In this document: positions 55,776-64,000 of the stretch, piece by piece | Layout of the letters: every line of letters begins with the position of its first letter | How positions within the stretch are numbered: position 1 is the first letter of the stretch | Origin: Pacificibacter maritimus | GTDB taxonomy: Bacteria > Pseudomonadota > Alphaproteobacteria > Rhodobacterales > Rhodobacteraceae | Length of the DNA stretch: 64,000 nt | Reading direction: 5' to 3' | Assembly (NCBI RefSeq): GCF_003814915.1 | Contig: NZ_RKQK01000002.1 | Coordinates: forward strand, 373,184 to 437,183 | The notes under the pieces: generated by a model | The model's database searches: none | What the model saw: only the letters and a program-made list of their open reading frames with translations | What the model was told of the DNA's origin: nothing | Position numbers and translations under genes: made by a program

Positions 55776-57452
55776 TTAGTCTTCTGTTTTCAAAGCTGCG
55801 CCAAGGATATCACCCAAGGACGCGCCAGATGCTGATGAACCGTACTGTTCAACTGCTTCTTTTTCTTCAGCGATTTCACGTGCTTTGATGGACAGGCCAA
55901 GACGACGTGTCTTTTGGTCCACATTGGTCACGCGAACGTCAAGCTTGTCGCCAACGTTGAAACGCTCAGGGCGCTGGTCTGCGCGGTCACGTGCAAGGTC
56001 AGAACGGCGGATGAAGGATTTCGCACCTTCGTACTCAACTTCAACACCACCTTCTTCGATTGCTGTCACTGTGACAGTTACGATTGAGCCGCGTTTCACG
56101 CCTTCAACAGCGCCAGAGAAGCTGTCGTCGAGCGCTTTGATGGACAAAGAAATGCGTTCTTTTTCCACGTCAACTTCAGTGACAACGGCTTTAACAACAT
56201 CCGCTTTGCGGAAGTTCTGGATGGCTTCTTCGCCGCGCTCTTCCCATGACAGATCAGACAAGTGAACCATGCCGTCGATGTCGCCTGGCAAGCCAACAAA
56301 CAGACCGAATTCGGTGATGTTTTTAACTTCGCCTTCAACCTGTGTGCCCTCTGGGTGTGATTCAGCGAATACTTCCCATGGGTTACGTTGAGTTTGCTTG
56401 AGACCCAAAGAAACGCGACGCTTAGAAGAATCGATTTCCAGAACCATCACTTCGACCTCTTGTGAAGTAGAAACGATTTTGCCTGGGTGTACGTTTTTCT
56501 TTGTCCAAGACATTTCGGAAACGTGTACGAGACCTTCAACACCTGGCTCAAGCTCAACGAATGCGCCGTAATCAGTAATGTTGGTTACGCGGCCCATGTG
56601 AACTGTTTCAAGCGCGAATTTCGCTTCAACAGCATCCCAAGGATCGTCTTGCAATTGTTTCATGCCCAAGGAGATACGGTGTGTCTCTTTGTTGATTTTG
56701 ATCACTTGCACGTTGATGCTCTCACCGATTGTGAGGATCTCGGATGGGTGGTTTACACGGCGCCATGCCATGTCTGTGACGTGCAACAAGCCGTCAACGC
56801 CGCCCAAGTCAACAAACGCACCGTATTCAGTGATGTTTTTGACAACGCCTTCAACAGCCTGACCTTCAGTCAAGTTGCCGATAACTTCAGCGCGCTGTTC
56901 TGCACGTGATTCTTCAAGGATAGCACGACGTGATACAACGATGTTGCCACGACGACGGTCCATTTTCAAAATTTGGAATGGCTGCTTAAGACCCATCAAT
57001 GGGCCAGCGTCACGCACAGGGCGCACATCAACTTGTGAACCTGGCAAGAACGCAACTGCGCCGCCAAGATCAACCGTGAAGCCGCCTTTAACGCGACCAA
57101 AGATAGCACCGTCAACGCGCTCTTCAGCTGCGTATGCTTTCTCAAGACGATCCCATGCTTCTTCACGACGGGCTTTATCGCGGGAAATAACCGCTTCGCC
57201 ACGTGCGTTTTCAACGCGGTCAAGGAAGACTTCTACTTCGTCGCCTACAGCGATTGAAGGAGCTTCGCCCGGGTTGGTGAATTCTTTTAGTTCAACGCGG
57301 CCTTCCATTTTGTAGCCTACATCGATGATGGCTTGGCCAGCTTCGATTGCGATGACTTTACCTTTTACGACAGACCCTTCTTGAGGTGTGTCAATTTCAA
57401 AGCTTTCTGCGAGAAGAGCTTCGAAGTCTTCCATAGTGATGTTCTGAGCCAT
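55776..57452 (-). CDS. rpsA: 30S ribosomal protein S1
   Basis: 558 residues with six S1 RNA-binding repeats, each showing the 'V.NItdyGaFV.L...GLvH.Sdm.W' pattern (e.g. GVVKNITEYGAFVDLGGVDG and VTNITDYGAFVELEPGVEGL). It brings mRNA to the 30S subunit. The length is that of other alphaproteobacteria. The ihfB group lies downstream. Upstream, cmk is separated by two flavin-enzyme genes. Confidence 0.97.
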   Translation of the reverse strand: MAQNITMEDFEALLAESFEIDTPQEGSVVKGKVIAIEAGQAIIDVGYKMEGRVELKEFTNPGEAPSIAVGDEVEVFLDRVENARGEAVISRDKARREEAWDRLEKAYAAEERVDGAIFGRVKGGFTVDLGGAVAFLPGSQVDVRPVRDAGPLMGLKQPFQILKMDRRRGNIVVSRRAILEESRAEQRAEVIGNLTEGQAVEGVVKNITEYGAFVDLGGVDGLLHVTDMAWRRVNHPSEILTIGESINVQVIKINKETHRISLGMKQLQDDPWDAVEAKFALETVHMGRVTNITDYGAFVELEPGVEGLVHVSEMSWTKKNVHPGKIVSTSQEVEVMVLEIDSSKRRVSLGLKQTQRNPWEVFAESHPEGTQVEGEVKNITEFGLFVGLPGDIDGMVHLSDLSWEERGEEAIQNFRKADVVKAVVTEVDVEKERISLSIKALDDSFSGAVEGVKRGSIVTVTVTAIEEGGVEVEYEGAKSFIRRSDLARDRADQRPERFNVGDKLDVRVTNVDQKTRRLGLSIKAREIAEEKEAVEQYGSSASGASLGDILGAALKTED

Positions 57453-57706
57453 GTGGTCTCAATTTCCTTTTCAAAAACTTATATTCGGGCCATGCGGTTG
57501 TCTCCGCAGGTCTTGGGTTGCATTGGTCATTGAAAACAAAGCGTTTTGCAAAAAGAACAAGGGCCACGGGTATTCCCCTAGCCCTGCTCATTTGCGTCAA
57601 ACGACTCTTACGGTCTTCTAGACAGGGCGCGTATAGGCAAGTTTCCCCAAAGATGCAAGAAAATAAGGGGTTTTAACCTATACGCAGCGTTCAGTCCCTA
57701 AATTGG

Positions 57707-58705
57707 CTATTCGGCAGTCACCAATGACGACAAAGCTGCGGCCGCGATTGTAAGTGATGACAGTCGCGCAGGCAGATCATGGATCATACTGGTCATGATG
57801 ACTTCATCAGGTTGATGTTGTTTGATGATCTGTGACAAACGGCGCTGCACCGTGTCTGGGTTGCCCACTGCCGACACCGACATCGCATTTTTGACATGCG
57901 CCAAAATTTGAGCGGGAATGTGAGCTTCGACATCGCGTTCGGGTTTGCGCAATTTGCCAGGTGTGCCTTGGATCACATTCGCAAATGACATGAGTTGCGT
58001 CGAATGCAGATAGTGAGCCTCTTCATCCGTTTCAGCGCCAACAACACCCACAGCCATCATCGCATAGGGCGCATCCAGCCACTGCGAGGGGCGAAATGTT
58101 GTGCGGTAAATATGCAAAGCTTGTTCCAACTGCGCAGGCGCGAAATGCGACGCAAACGCGTAGGGCAGGCCCAAATGCGCAGCGAGCTGCGCACCAAACA
58201 GACTAGAGCCTAAAATCCAAACAGGCACATGGCTACCTTCCCCAGGAAAGGCCCTAATCTTTGCCGTATCAGGGTTATCACCCAAAAGATGCAGCAGTTC
58301 GACCACATCGTCGGGGAATTGATCCCCAGCTTGCATATTGCGGCGCAGGGCGCGCGCTGTGTCCATATCCGATCCGGGCGCACGGCCTAGACCCAGATCA
58401 ATACGGTTGGGATACATTGCGGCCAAGGTGCCGAATTGTTCGGCAACGACCAAAGGCGCATGGTTTGGTAACATAATGCCCCCCGACCCGATCCGCATCG
58501 TTTTGGTCGCCGCAGCAATATGGCCGATCAAAACAGCGGTGGCCGCACTGGCAATACCCGCAATGTTGTGATGCTCTGCCAGCCAAAACCGATGAAATCC
58601 CAAATTTTCAGCATGTTGTGCCAAGCTGACCGAGGCCGCAATGGCCTGTGACATCGACTGCTCTTCGGTCACGGGCGCAAGATCAAGAATGGAAAACTGC
58701 TTCAT
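57707..58705 (-). CDS. LLM-class flavin-dependent oxidoreductase (luciferase-like)
   Basis: 332 residues. It begins [20 protein letters not shown] and has the luciferase-family stretches [40 protein letters not shown] and [11 protein letters not shown]. These are the MsnO8/YhbW-type FMN/F420-like monooxygenases. Substrate unknown. It sits between the nitroreductase gene and rpsA. Confidence 0.9.
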   Translation of the reverse strand: MKQFSILDLAPVTEEQSMSQAIAASVSLAQHAENLGFHRFWLAEHHNIAGIASAATAVLIGHIAAATKTMRIGSGGIMLPNHAPLVVAEQFGTLAAMYPNRIDLGLGRAPGSDMDTARALRRNMQAGDQFPDDVVELLHLLGDNPDTAKIRAFPGEGSHVPVWILGSSLFGAQLAAHLGLPYAFASHFAPAQLEQALHIYRTTFRPSQWLDAPYAMMAVGVVGAETDEEAHYLHSTQLMSFANVIQGTPGKLRKPERDVEAHIPAQILAHVKNAMSVSAVGNPDTVQRRLSQIIKQHQPDEVIMTSMIHDLPARLSSLTIAAAALSSLVTAE

Positions 58706-58733
58706 AGAGGCCTCGAAAGAATGAGTGAAAAGA

Positions 58734-58764
58734 CGAAAGCCGAACCCTTAAGGTCCGGCTTTCG
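58734..58764 (-). terminator. nitroreductase terminator
   Basis: CGAAAGCCG / CGGCTTTCG hairpin, extended by GGACC/GGGTT-like pairing, followed on the minus strand by TCTTTTC. It lies 21 bp beyond the nitroreductase stop. Confidence 0.85.
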
Positions 58765-58784
58765 CAACAAATTGTAATTTCGCC

Positions 58785-59417
58785 TTAGTCGATTTTGGTC
58801 ACAAAGGACTCAACAGAACGACGCACTTTCTTTTGTGGCAAGAGCCAGTCGTTTTCCGCATCGCGTGTGCCGATGGTCAAGATCACTGCGGATTTCAGAC
58901 CAAGCTCTGCCAAGCCAAGGATTTCATCAACTTTCTCAGGAATGAAGCCTTCCATTGGGGTTGTGTCGACGCCCAGTTCTGCCGCAGCCGCCAAACCAAA
59001 ACCCAGACCGATGTAGGCTTGGCGCGCGGCGTGTTCAAAGTTTACCTCTGGGTCACGCGGTAGCAATTTTCCGCGCAAACCATCGTAGTAATCGTTGACT
59101 GGCTTGCGTTCGCCGCCGCGCACATCCACGTGGACATCAACGATAGAGCTGATGCGCTCTTCGGTGTAGTTATCCCATGCGGCAAAAACGATCACATGCG
59201 AGCCGTCGACAAGTTGTTGCTGACCAAAAGCAGCCTCAGACAACTGCGCACGTACTTCGGGATTGGACACAACAAAGACGTTGTATGGCTGTGTGCCGCT
59301 GGAGGATGGCGCCATGCGGATCGCTTCAACGATCTTGGCAACATTTTCTTCGGACACAGGTTTGCTTGGGTCCATTTTCTTTGTCGCGTAGCGCCAGTTC
59401 AACTTATCGAGAAACAT
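58785..59417 (-). CDS. NAD(P)H nitroreductase family protein (NfsB-like)
   Basis: 210 residues. The N-terminal KLNWRYATKKMDPSKPVSEE and the IRMAPSSSGTQPYNVFVVSN stretch bind FMN. The GLGFGLAAAAELGVDTTPME segment follows, and it ends AENDWLLPQKKVRRSVESFV. It reduces quinones or nitro compounds. It stands alone with its own terminator. Confidence 0.9.
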   Translation of the reverse strand: MFLDKLNWRYATKKMDPSKPVSEENVAKIVEAIRMAPSSSGTQPYNVFVVSNPEVRAQLSEAAFGQQQLVDGSHVIVFAAWDNYTEERISSIVDVHVDVRGGERKPVNDYYDGLRGKLLPRDPEVNFEHAARQAYIGLGFGLAAAAELGVDTTPMEGFIPEKVDEILGLAELGLKSAVILTIGTRDAENDWLLPQKKVRRSVESFVTKID

Positions 59418-59616
59418 AATTTTGATCCGTGTGTTGTGAAATATCTATATCCATCATGTGGGTATCTTGGATCAAATTGCAACGTTCAACGACGCAGACC
59501 AATTTACGTCAAGCATTCAAATAACCCACTGAATTAAAATAATTTAATTCGCGTGTATACTAAAAATGCGCCTCGGGTGAGCGCAGATGCACAGAATTAT
59601 TTAGACCAAAAACAGC

Positions 59617-60225
59617 TTAAGCGCGCTGCGCCTTGATAAAAGCAACAACCTGCGCCACGGCCGCGTCAATCGTCATGTCGCTGGTGTCGATGATCTTTGC
59701 GTCCTCTGCTGGTTTTAGAGGCGCCGCCGCGCGCGCGGAATCGCGTGCATCGCGTTCACGCAAATCCGCCAGAACGTGATCAAATGTGGTTTCAGCACCC
59801 CCAGCCGTCAATTCATCAAAGCGGCGCTTGGCACGAATGTCGTCAGTTGCGGTGATGTACAACTTAACTTCAGCATCGGGGCAAATCACCGTGCCTATGT
59901 CGCGCCCATCCAAAACTGCGCCCCCTGTGCGGCGCGCAAATGCACGTTGGAAATCGATCAAAGCTTCACGCACCTCAGGAATTGCCGCAACACGGCTCGC
60001 CGCTTGACCTGCATCAGCAGTACGTAAATCTGCGCGTGCCAAATCTTCGGCGGTTAGGGTTTTTGCGGCTTCAATCGGCGACAGACCTTCAAAGGTTTTG
60101 GCCCCAGTCGCACGGTACAAAAGCCCCGTATCCAGATGCGCAAAGCCGAATTCTTCGGCCACGGCGCGCGAAACAGTACCCTTTCCTGCCGCAGCAGGAC
60201 CGTCGATAGCGATGCAAAAGCTCAT
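59617..60225 (-). CDS. cmk: (d)CMP kinase
   Basis: 202 residues from the ATG at 60225; the frame is open to 60267. The P-loop GPAAAGKGT lies at residues 9-17, and the [20 protein letters not shown] segment is diagnostic. It phosphorylates CMP and dCMP. It follows aroA by 66 bp, the standard aroA-cmk pair. Confidence 0.95.
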   Translation of the reverse strand: MSFCIAIDGPAAAGKGTVSRAVAEEFGFAHLDTGLLYRATGAKTFEGLSPIEAAKTLTAEDLARADLRTADAGQAASRVAAIPEVREALIDFQRAFARRTGGAVLDGRDIGTVICPDAEVKLYITATDDIRAKRRFDELTAGGAETTFDHVLADLRERDARDSARAAAPLKPAEDAKIIDTSDMTIDAAVAQVVAFIKAQRA

Positions 60226-60291
60226 GCGTTTATCCCTTGTTGGACGCCCAAGATGGCAAGCGCACACATGATGCGCAAGCCAAAGTTTGAC

Positions 60292-61641
60292 CTAAGCAGG
60301 ACTGCGCTCAACAACTGCCCCGAGATCGCCCATCAAGCGTTCGAACACTGGGAAAGATGTGGCAATCGGTGACCCATCATCGACAGAAACAGGGGCTTGG
60401 CTGGCCATGCCCATGATCAAAAACGACATCGCGATACGGTGATCGATAAACGTGGCACAGGTTCCACCGCCTTTCACACCGTTCGGTCCGCAACCATGCA
60501 CAATCAGCGTATCGTGATCTTCTTCGATCTCAACACCGCATTTTTCCAAACCGCGCGCCATAGCATCAATGCGGTCGCTTTCTTTCACGCGCAATTCTTT
60601 CACGCCCTTCATCACAGTCGTACCCTCAGCAAATGACGCCACAACTGACAGGATTGGGTATTCATCGATCATGGAAGCCGCGCGGGCGGGTGGTACTTCG
60701 ATACCTTTCAGTTTGGAGTATTTCACCCGCAAATCAGCAACAGGTTCGCCGCCCTCCTCGCGAGGGTTTTCAAACGTGATGTCAGCGCCCATTTCAACAA
60801 GCGTGGTGTAGAGCCCATTGCGTGTCGTGTTTTGACTCACGCCTGGCACCATGATGTCAGAACCCTCAACGATCAAAGCCGCACATACAGGGAAAGCGGC
60901 AGAGCTGGGATCACGGGGGACAGCCACGACTTGCGGCTTCAATTCGGGGCGCCCTGTCAGGGTAATCTTGTGACCCTCGGGGGTTTCTTCGGTGATCACT
61001 TCAGCGCCAAAGCCGCGCAGCATACGCTCAGTATGGTCTCGGGTGGCCTCTTTTTCGATCACAACCGTTTTGCCTGGTGCATTCAGCCCAGCCAAAAGCA
61101 CGGCCGATTTTACCTGCGCAGACGGCACAGGTGTCACGTATTCCACAGGCATCGGGTCGCCCGTACCAACTAGCGTCAGCGGCAAACGCCCGCCAGACCG
61201 ACCAACAGATTTGGTGCCGAACAAAGCCAAAGGATCGGTCACACGTCCCATAGGTCGCTTATTCAATGAGGCATCGCCTGTGAATGTCACAGCGAAATCA
61301 GACGTAGCGACGCAGCCCATGATCAGGCGCACGCCCGTGCCAGAGTTGCCGCAATCGATCACATTTTCAGGTTCACGAAACCCGCCAACCCCCACACCAT
61401 GCACAGACCAATTGCCAGCGCCGTGATCCACCACTTGCGCGCCCAAAGCGGACATAGCTTTGGCTGTGTCCAGCACATCTTGACCCTCTAAAAGGCCAGT
61501 GATTTTGGTTTCACCCACAGACATCGCGCCAAAAATCAACGCGCGGTGCGAAATAGATTTATCTCCCGGAACCGCTGCTGTGCCTTTAAGTGGGCCAGAT
61601 TTGCGGGCGGTCATTGGGATTGGGGTGCCGTGGCCGGACAT
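60292..61641 (-). CDS. aroA: 5-enolpyruvylshikimate-3-phosphate synthase
   Basis: 449 residues. The PEP-binding Lys28 is in [16 protein letters not shown]. The [12 protein letters not shown] stretch has Ala/Gly residues of class II (Agrobacterium-type) enzymes. [15 protein letters not shown] and RVKESDRI follow. It makes EPSP in the shikimate pathway. It is upstream of cmk. Confidence 0.96.
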   Translation of the reverse strand: MSGHGTPIPMTARKSGPLKGTAAVPGDKSISHRALIFGAMSVGETKITGLLEGQDVLDTAKAMSALGAQVVDHGAGNWSVHGVGVGGFREPENVIDCGNSGTGVRLIMGCVATSDFAVTFTGDASLNKRPMGRVTDPLALFGTKSVGRSGGRLPLTLVGTGDPMPVEYVTPVPSAQVKSAVLLAGLNAPGKTVVIEKEATRDHTERMLRGFGAEVITEETPEGHKITLTGRPELKPQVVAVPRDPSSAAFPVCAALIVEGSDIMVPGVSQNTTRNGLYTTLVEMGADITFENPREEGGEPVADLRVKYSKLKGIEVPPARAASMIDEYPILSVVASFAEGTTVMKGVKELRVKESDRIDAMARGLEKCGVEIEEDHDTLIVHGCGPNGVKGGGTCATFIDHRIAMSFLIMGMASQAPVSVDDGSPIATSFPVFERLMGDLGAVVERSPA

Positions 61642-61741
61642 GGGTCTCTCCTCATGTGGCGCAGGGCGCCTATATGTATTTGGTCAATTGATAGCGCAAA
61701 CAAAAATCAGGGTCTATTGGTAAGGACCGCGGCTCTGCACT

Positions 61742-62479
61742 TTAAGGGCGGCGAAACGTCATATAATGTGGGGTCCGCCCTTCGCGCAGCGCTTTTTGTT
61801 CATAGCGCGTTGAAATCCAATCGGACCACGGCGTGCTAAGATCATCGCGGTCGCCCTCAAAGATGAAGCCTGCTTTGGGAACTTCTTCGAGGGTTTGACG
61901 CACGTAATCTGGAATATCTGTGGCCACGCGAAACTCTGTTCCAGCTTTCATGGCTTTGAACAAAGGTACCAAATGTTCTTGGGTCACAAAGCGACGCCGA
62001 TGGTGACGTGACTTTGGCCAAGGATCGGGGTAGTTCAAAAACGCTTTTTCAAGACTTTCATCAGGCACCACGTCAAACAGATCGCGCACATCGCCTGGAT
62101 GCACCCAAACATTCTGCGTGCCCAGTTTGCGAATTTTACCCAAGAGCATCGCGACACCGTTCATAAACGGTTCGCAACCGATAATTTCAACATCTGGGTA
62201 GGTCTCACCCATATGCACCAAATGCTCTCCCCCGCCGAAGCCGATTTCAAGCCACACGGGTTTGTTCTTGAACTTCACGGCCATGTCTATGGGCGTGCGA
62301 TCTGGGTTTACATCCCAGCCGACATCGCCAGGCGAGAGGGCATCCAGATCTTCTTCCAGATAGTCTTTTTGGGCTTGGTTCAGCGTTTTGCCATGCAAGC
62401 GGCCATAGAAATTACGCCAAGGCGCACCGGATTGATGCGCGCCGGGGGGCTGTTTTTTGGGTGTGGTTTTATCGGTCAT
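61742..62479 (-). CDS. trmB: tRNA (guanine-N7)-methyltransferase
   Basis: 245 residues from the ATG at 62479; the frame is open to 62518. TrmB motifs are present: VWLEIGFGGGEHLVHMGETY for SAM and FLNYPDPWPKSRHHRRRFVT for tRNA. It makes m7G46 in tRNA. It follows aroA's upstream region by 100 bp on the same strand. Confidence 0.95.
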   Translation of the reverse strand: MTDKTTPKKQPPGAHQSGAPWRNFYGRLHGKTLNQAQKDYLEEDLDALSPGDVGWDVNPDRTPIDMAVKFKNKPVWLEIGFGGGEHLVHMGETYPDVEIIGCEPFMNGVAMLLGKIRKLGTQNVWVHPGDVRDLFDVVPDESLEKAFLNYPDPWPKSRHHRRRFVTQEHLVPLFKAMKAGTEFRVATDIPDYVRQTLEEVPKAGFIFEGDRDDLSTPWSDWISTRYEQKALREGRTPHYMTFRRP

Positions 62480-62553
62480 GGGCAGCGATTTATCAGGGCT
62501 TTGGCGCGGCGGCAACATCTGCGTTGACCCACCTGAGAACTGATGTGACAGAA

Positions 62554-63000
62554 CTACGCCTGCTGGATAACGAATAACCCGCCAACCATCATCGCAATTC
62601 CCGCCCCACGCATTGCCGTTATAGGGTTTTGCACCGCACCAAATAGGCCGAATTGGTCAATCACAGCTGCGGCCACCATTTGCCCCAAAAGTACGAAAAA
62701 CACAGCATTCCCCACCCCAAAGCGCGGTGCGATTGTGGTGATTGATACAATATAAAAGGCAAACAAAACACCGCCAAGGAACAGGTGTTTGGGCTGTGCA
62801 AAGACATTTGCGATACTGCTGCTGTGTTCAAAGAAAGACCAATAGATCAAAGCCGCAATACAGGCGGTGCAGGTCAAAATCGCCGCAGCGATAGCAGGCG
62901 ACCCAAGGCGTGCGCCAAGTTGCGCATTGAGCGCCGCCAAAATGGGAATACCCACGCCTGCAAAAAACATTACGATGGGGTCACGCAAACTGTCAGTCAT
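62554..63000 (-). CDS. DMT-family membrane protein (DUF606/YdcZ-like)
   Basis: 148 residues from the ATG at 63000; the frame is open to 63036. Five hydrophobic segments are visible (MFFAGVGIPILAALNAQLGA, AAILTCTACIAALIYWSFFE, FLGGVLFAFYIVSITTIAPR, AVFFVLLGQMVAAAVIDQFG, MRGAGIAMMVGGLFVIQQA). The Asn-Ala-Gln pattern in the first is typical of DUF606. Substrate unknown. Confidence 0.85.
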   Translation of the reverse strand: MTDSLRDPIVMFFAGVGIPILAALNAQLGARLGSPAIAAAILTCTACIAALIYWSFFEHSSSIANVFAQPKHLFLGGVLFAFYIVSITTIAPRFGVGNAVFFVLLGQMVAAAVIDQFGLFGAVQNPITAMRGAGIAMMVGGLFVIQQA

Positions 63001-63118
63001 CTGTTGTCCACTTAAAATGGCCCTAGCAAAGGGCATTCAGAATATTGGCCTCAGAGTGCAGCAAGGCTCGCCTCGTTTAAAGCATCATTCTTGCGCAGTT
63101 ACTTTGCAACAATGCATC

Positions 63119-63427
63119 TCAGCCTCGGCGATATATGCCGTAGGCGCGCGCAAAACTGTAACACTTCAGCGGCGCTTTGCAGCTTTTCGCAGGCGTCAAT
63201 TCGCGGTGCCTCTCATAGACCCAATCCATTTTGGCTTTGGATCGGGCATCCTGCGCTAATACCCAATCGAAATGAAAATTCGGATCAAAATAAAATTGGT
63301 CCCCAAGGATCACGGGCGGGCCCAACTTCGCACCCAGCTTGGTCACGAGCACCGTTTTGCCACTGCCTGATGCGCCCTCCAGTCCAGCAGGCTGCTTTAC
63401 GCTGTGATGATACGGATTGTCAGCGCC
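63119..63427 (-). pseudogene. remnant of a P-loop (uridine-kinase-like) gene
   Basis: The minus strand is open from 63427 to 63119 with no ATG before the P-loop. It reads GLEGASGSGKTVLVTKLGAK, a clear Walker A, then PPVILGDQFYFDP and FDWVLAQDARSKAKMDWVYE. It ends after about 100 codons, short of the 200 or so residues of uridine-kinase-like proteins. Its 5' part overlaps the DUF2322 stop. It is likely a gene truncated at both ends. Confidence 0.45.
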
Positions 63428-63726
63428 TCAGCCCCCGACACAATTTCAAACAAGCGATCAATGTTAGGGTGCGCGCCAGGACGGTTTTTTGCATCTTCGG
63501 TGTGTTCACCAAACACTGCAAGGCCATGCGTTGCCGCTGCGGCGTCGAGGGTGTCAAAATTTTGGCTAAGGTAATTGTAAACCACCAAAGATCCCTGTTT
63601 GCCTTGCACATTTTCAATCGTCGCAGTGATCTCATCTGCTGCGTTGACAAGGTCGATGCGAAGAATTCCGTCAACCGGAGGCATTTGAGACAGGTTGTCT
63701 TTGAAAGATGTAGTGGGTTGTATCAT
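63397..63726 (-). CDS. DUF2322 family protein
   Basis: 109 residues beginning MIQPTTSFKDNLSQMPPVDG. The central KQGSLVVYNYLSQNFDTLDA and AKNRPGAHPNIDRLFEI segments are those of DUF2322. Soluble, function unknown. AAGGATAT precedes the ATG. It lies between the P-loop remnant and queF. Confidence 0.8.
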   Translation of the reverse strand: MIQPTTSFKDNLSQMPPVDGILRIDLVNAADEITATIENVQGKQGSLVVYNYLSQNFDTLDAAAATHGLAVFGEHTEDAKNRPGAHPNIDRLFEIVSGAEALTIRIITA

Positions 63727-63807
63727 TGGGATATCCTTTTTTTAAGCTGCACCATAGCGCCTAACTAAAGACGCTATCAGCGCAGAAAGTTCAAATAACT
63801 TTAGCCT

Positions 63808-64000
63808 TCACCCGCGCCCACGATAGGGTGGCACACCTTGATCAGGGATCCATAGATCTTTGGGTTCCGGCCCAGAGGCCCAAAACACATCAATCGGGAT
63901 GCCGCCACGCGGATACCAATAGGCACCAATACGCAACCACTCAGGGTCCAAAAGTTCAGTCAAGCGCTTGCCGATATAAACAGAACAATCCTCATGAAAC
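63808..64000 (-). CDS. queF: NADPH-dependent preQ0 reductase QueF (C-terminal part)
   Basis: The last 63 residues are within the window. They begin [20 protein letters not shown] and continue with the [20 protein letters not shown] motif, ending [11 protein letters not shown]. This is the invariant QueF end. It reduces preQ0 to preQ1 for queuosine in tRNA. The start and the catalytic Cys lie beyond the window edge. Confidence 0.93.
   Translation of the reverse strand, partial: FHEDCSVYIGKRLTELLDPEWLRIGAYWYPRGGIPIDVFWASGPEPKDLWIPDQGVPPYRGRG

Overview
The window is chromosomal DNA of an alphaproteobacterium, most likely a marine member of the Rhodobacteraceae (Roseobacter group). The support is conserved gene order (rpsA, ihfB, a LapA-type gene, trpF, trpB; aroA-cmk; rplY-pth) and protein families typical of that group, such as a TIGR02300 acidic protein, carboxynorspermidine synthesis, and HemP beside TonB/ExbBD. 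This assignment is inferred from recognised proteins; no database was searched.

Left chromosomal part (1-5169): the start of a YgjP/SprT-type metallopeptidase gene, a TIGR02300 gene, tRNA-Ala(GGC), the AcnB-type aconitase and a small HEPN-like orphan.

Genomic island (5170-30868, about 25.7 kb): it lies between a 14-bp direct repeat whose right copy is the 3' end of tRNA-Ser(GCT). Every gene is on the minus strand. The tRNA-proximal third holds a tyrosine integrase, an unknown protein, an AlpA-like regulator, a winged-helix replication-type protein, a terminase-small-subunit-like protein and six 11-bp iteron-like repeats. This layout resembles a phage satellite. The rest is a complete type 1 BREX anti-phage operon: brxA, brxB, brxC, pglX, an AAA/ABC-type ATPase, a small PD-(D/E)XK nuclease-like protein, a second pglX, pglZ, brxL and a GmrSD/BrxU-like nuclease fused to an AlbA_2 domain. 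The two pglX genes share a perfect 881-bp direct repeat at their 3' ends and a nearly identical methylase core, but differ in the putative target-recognition region. The GmrSD gene has a TGA stop at codon 17 of its natural frame.

Iron block (31276-38089): a catecholate-type TonB receptor with a PiuC/YbiX hydroxylase, ExbB-ExbD-TonB, an FMN 2-hydroxyacid oxidase and HemP.

Right core region (38203-64000): an initiating sugar transferase, ychF, trpA, an aldose-1-epimerase-like gene, carboxynorspermidine decarboxylase and dehydrogenase, an orphan sugar-binding protein divergent from a PilJ-like protein, an L-lactate dehydrogenase, an MFS carrier, rplY, a Zur-box-preceded COG0523 GTPase, pth, trpB, trpF, lapA, ihfB, rpsA, two flavin enzymes, cmk, aroA, trmB, a DMT carrier, DUF2322 and the 3' end of queF.
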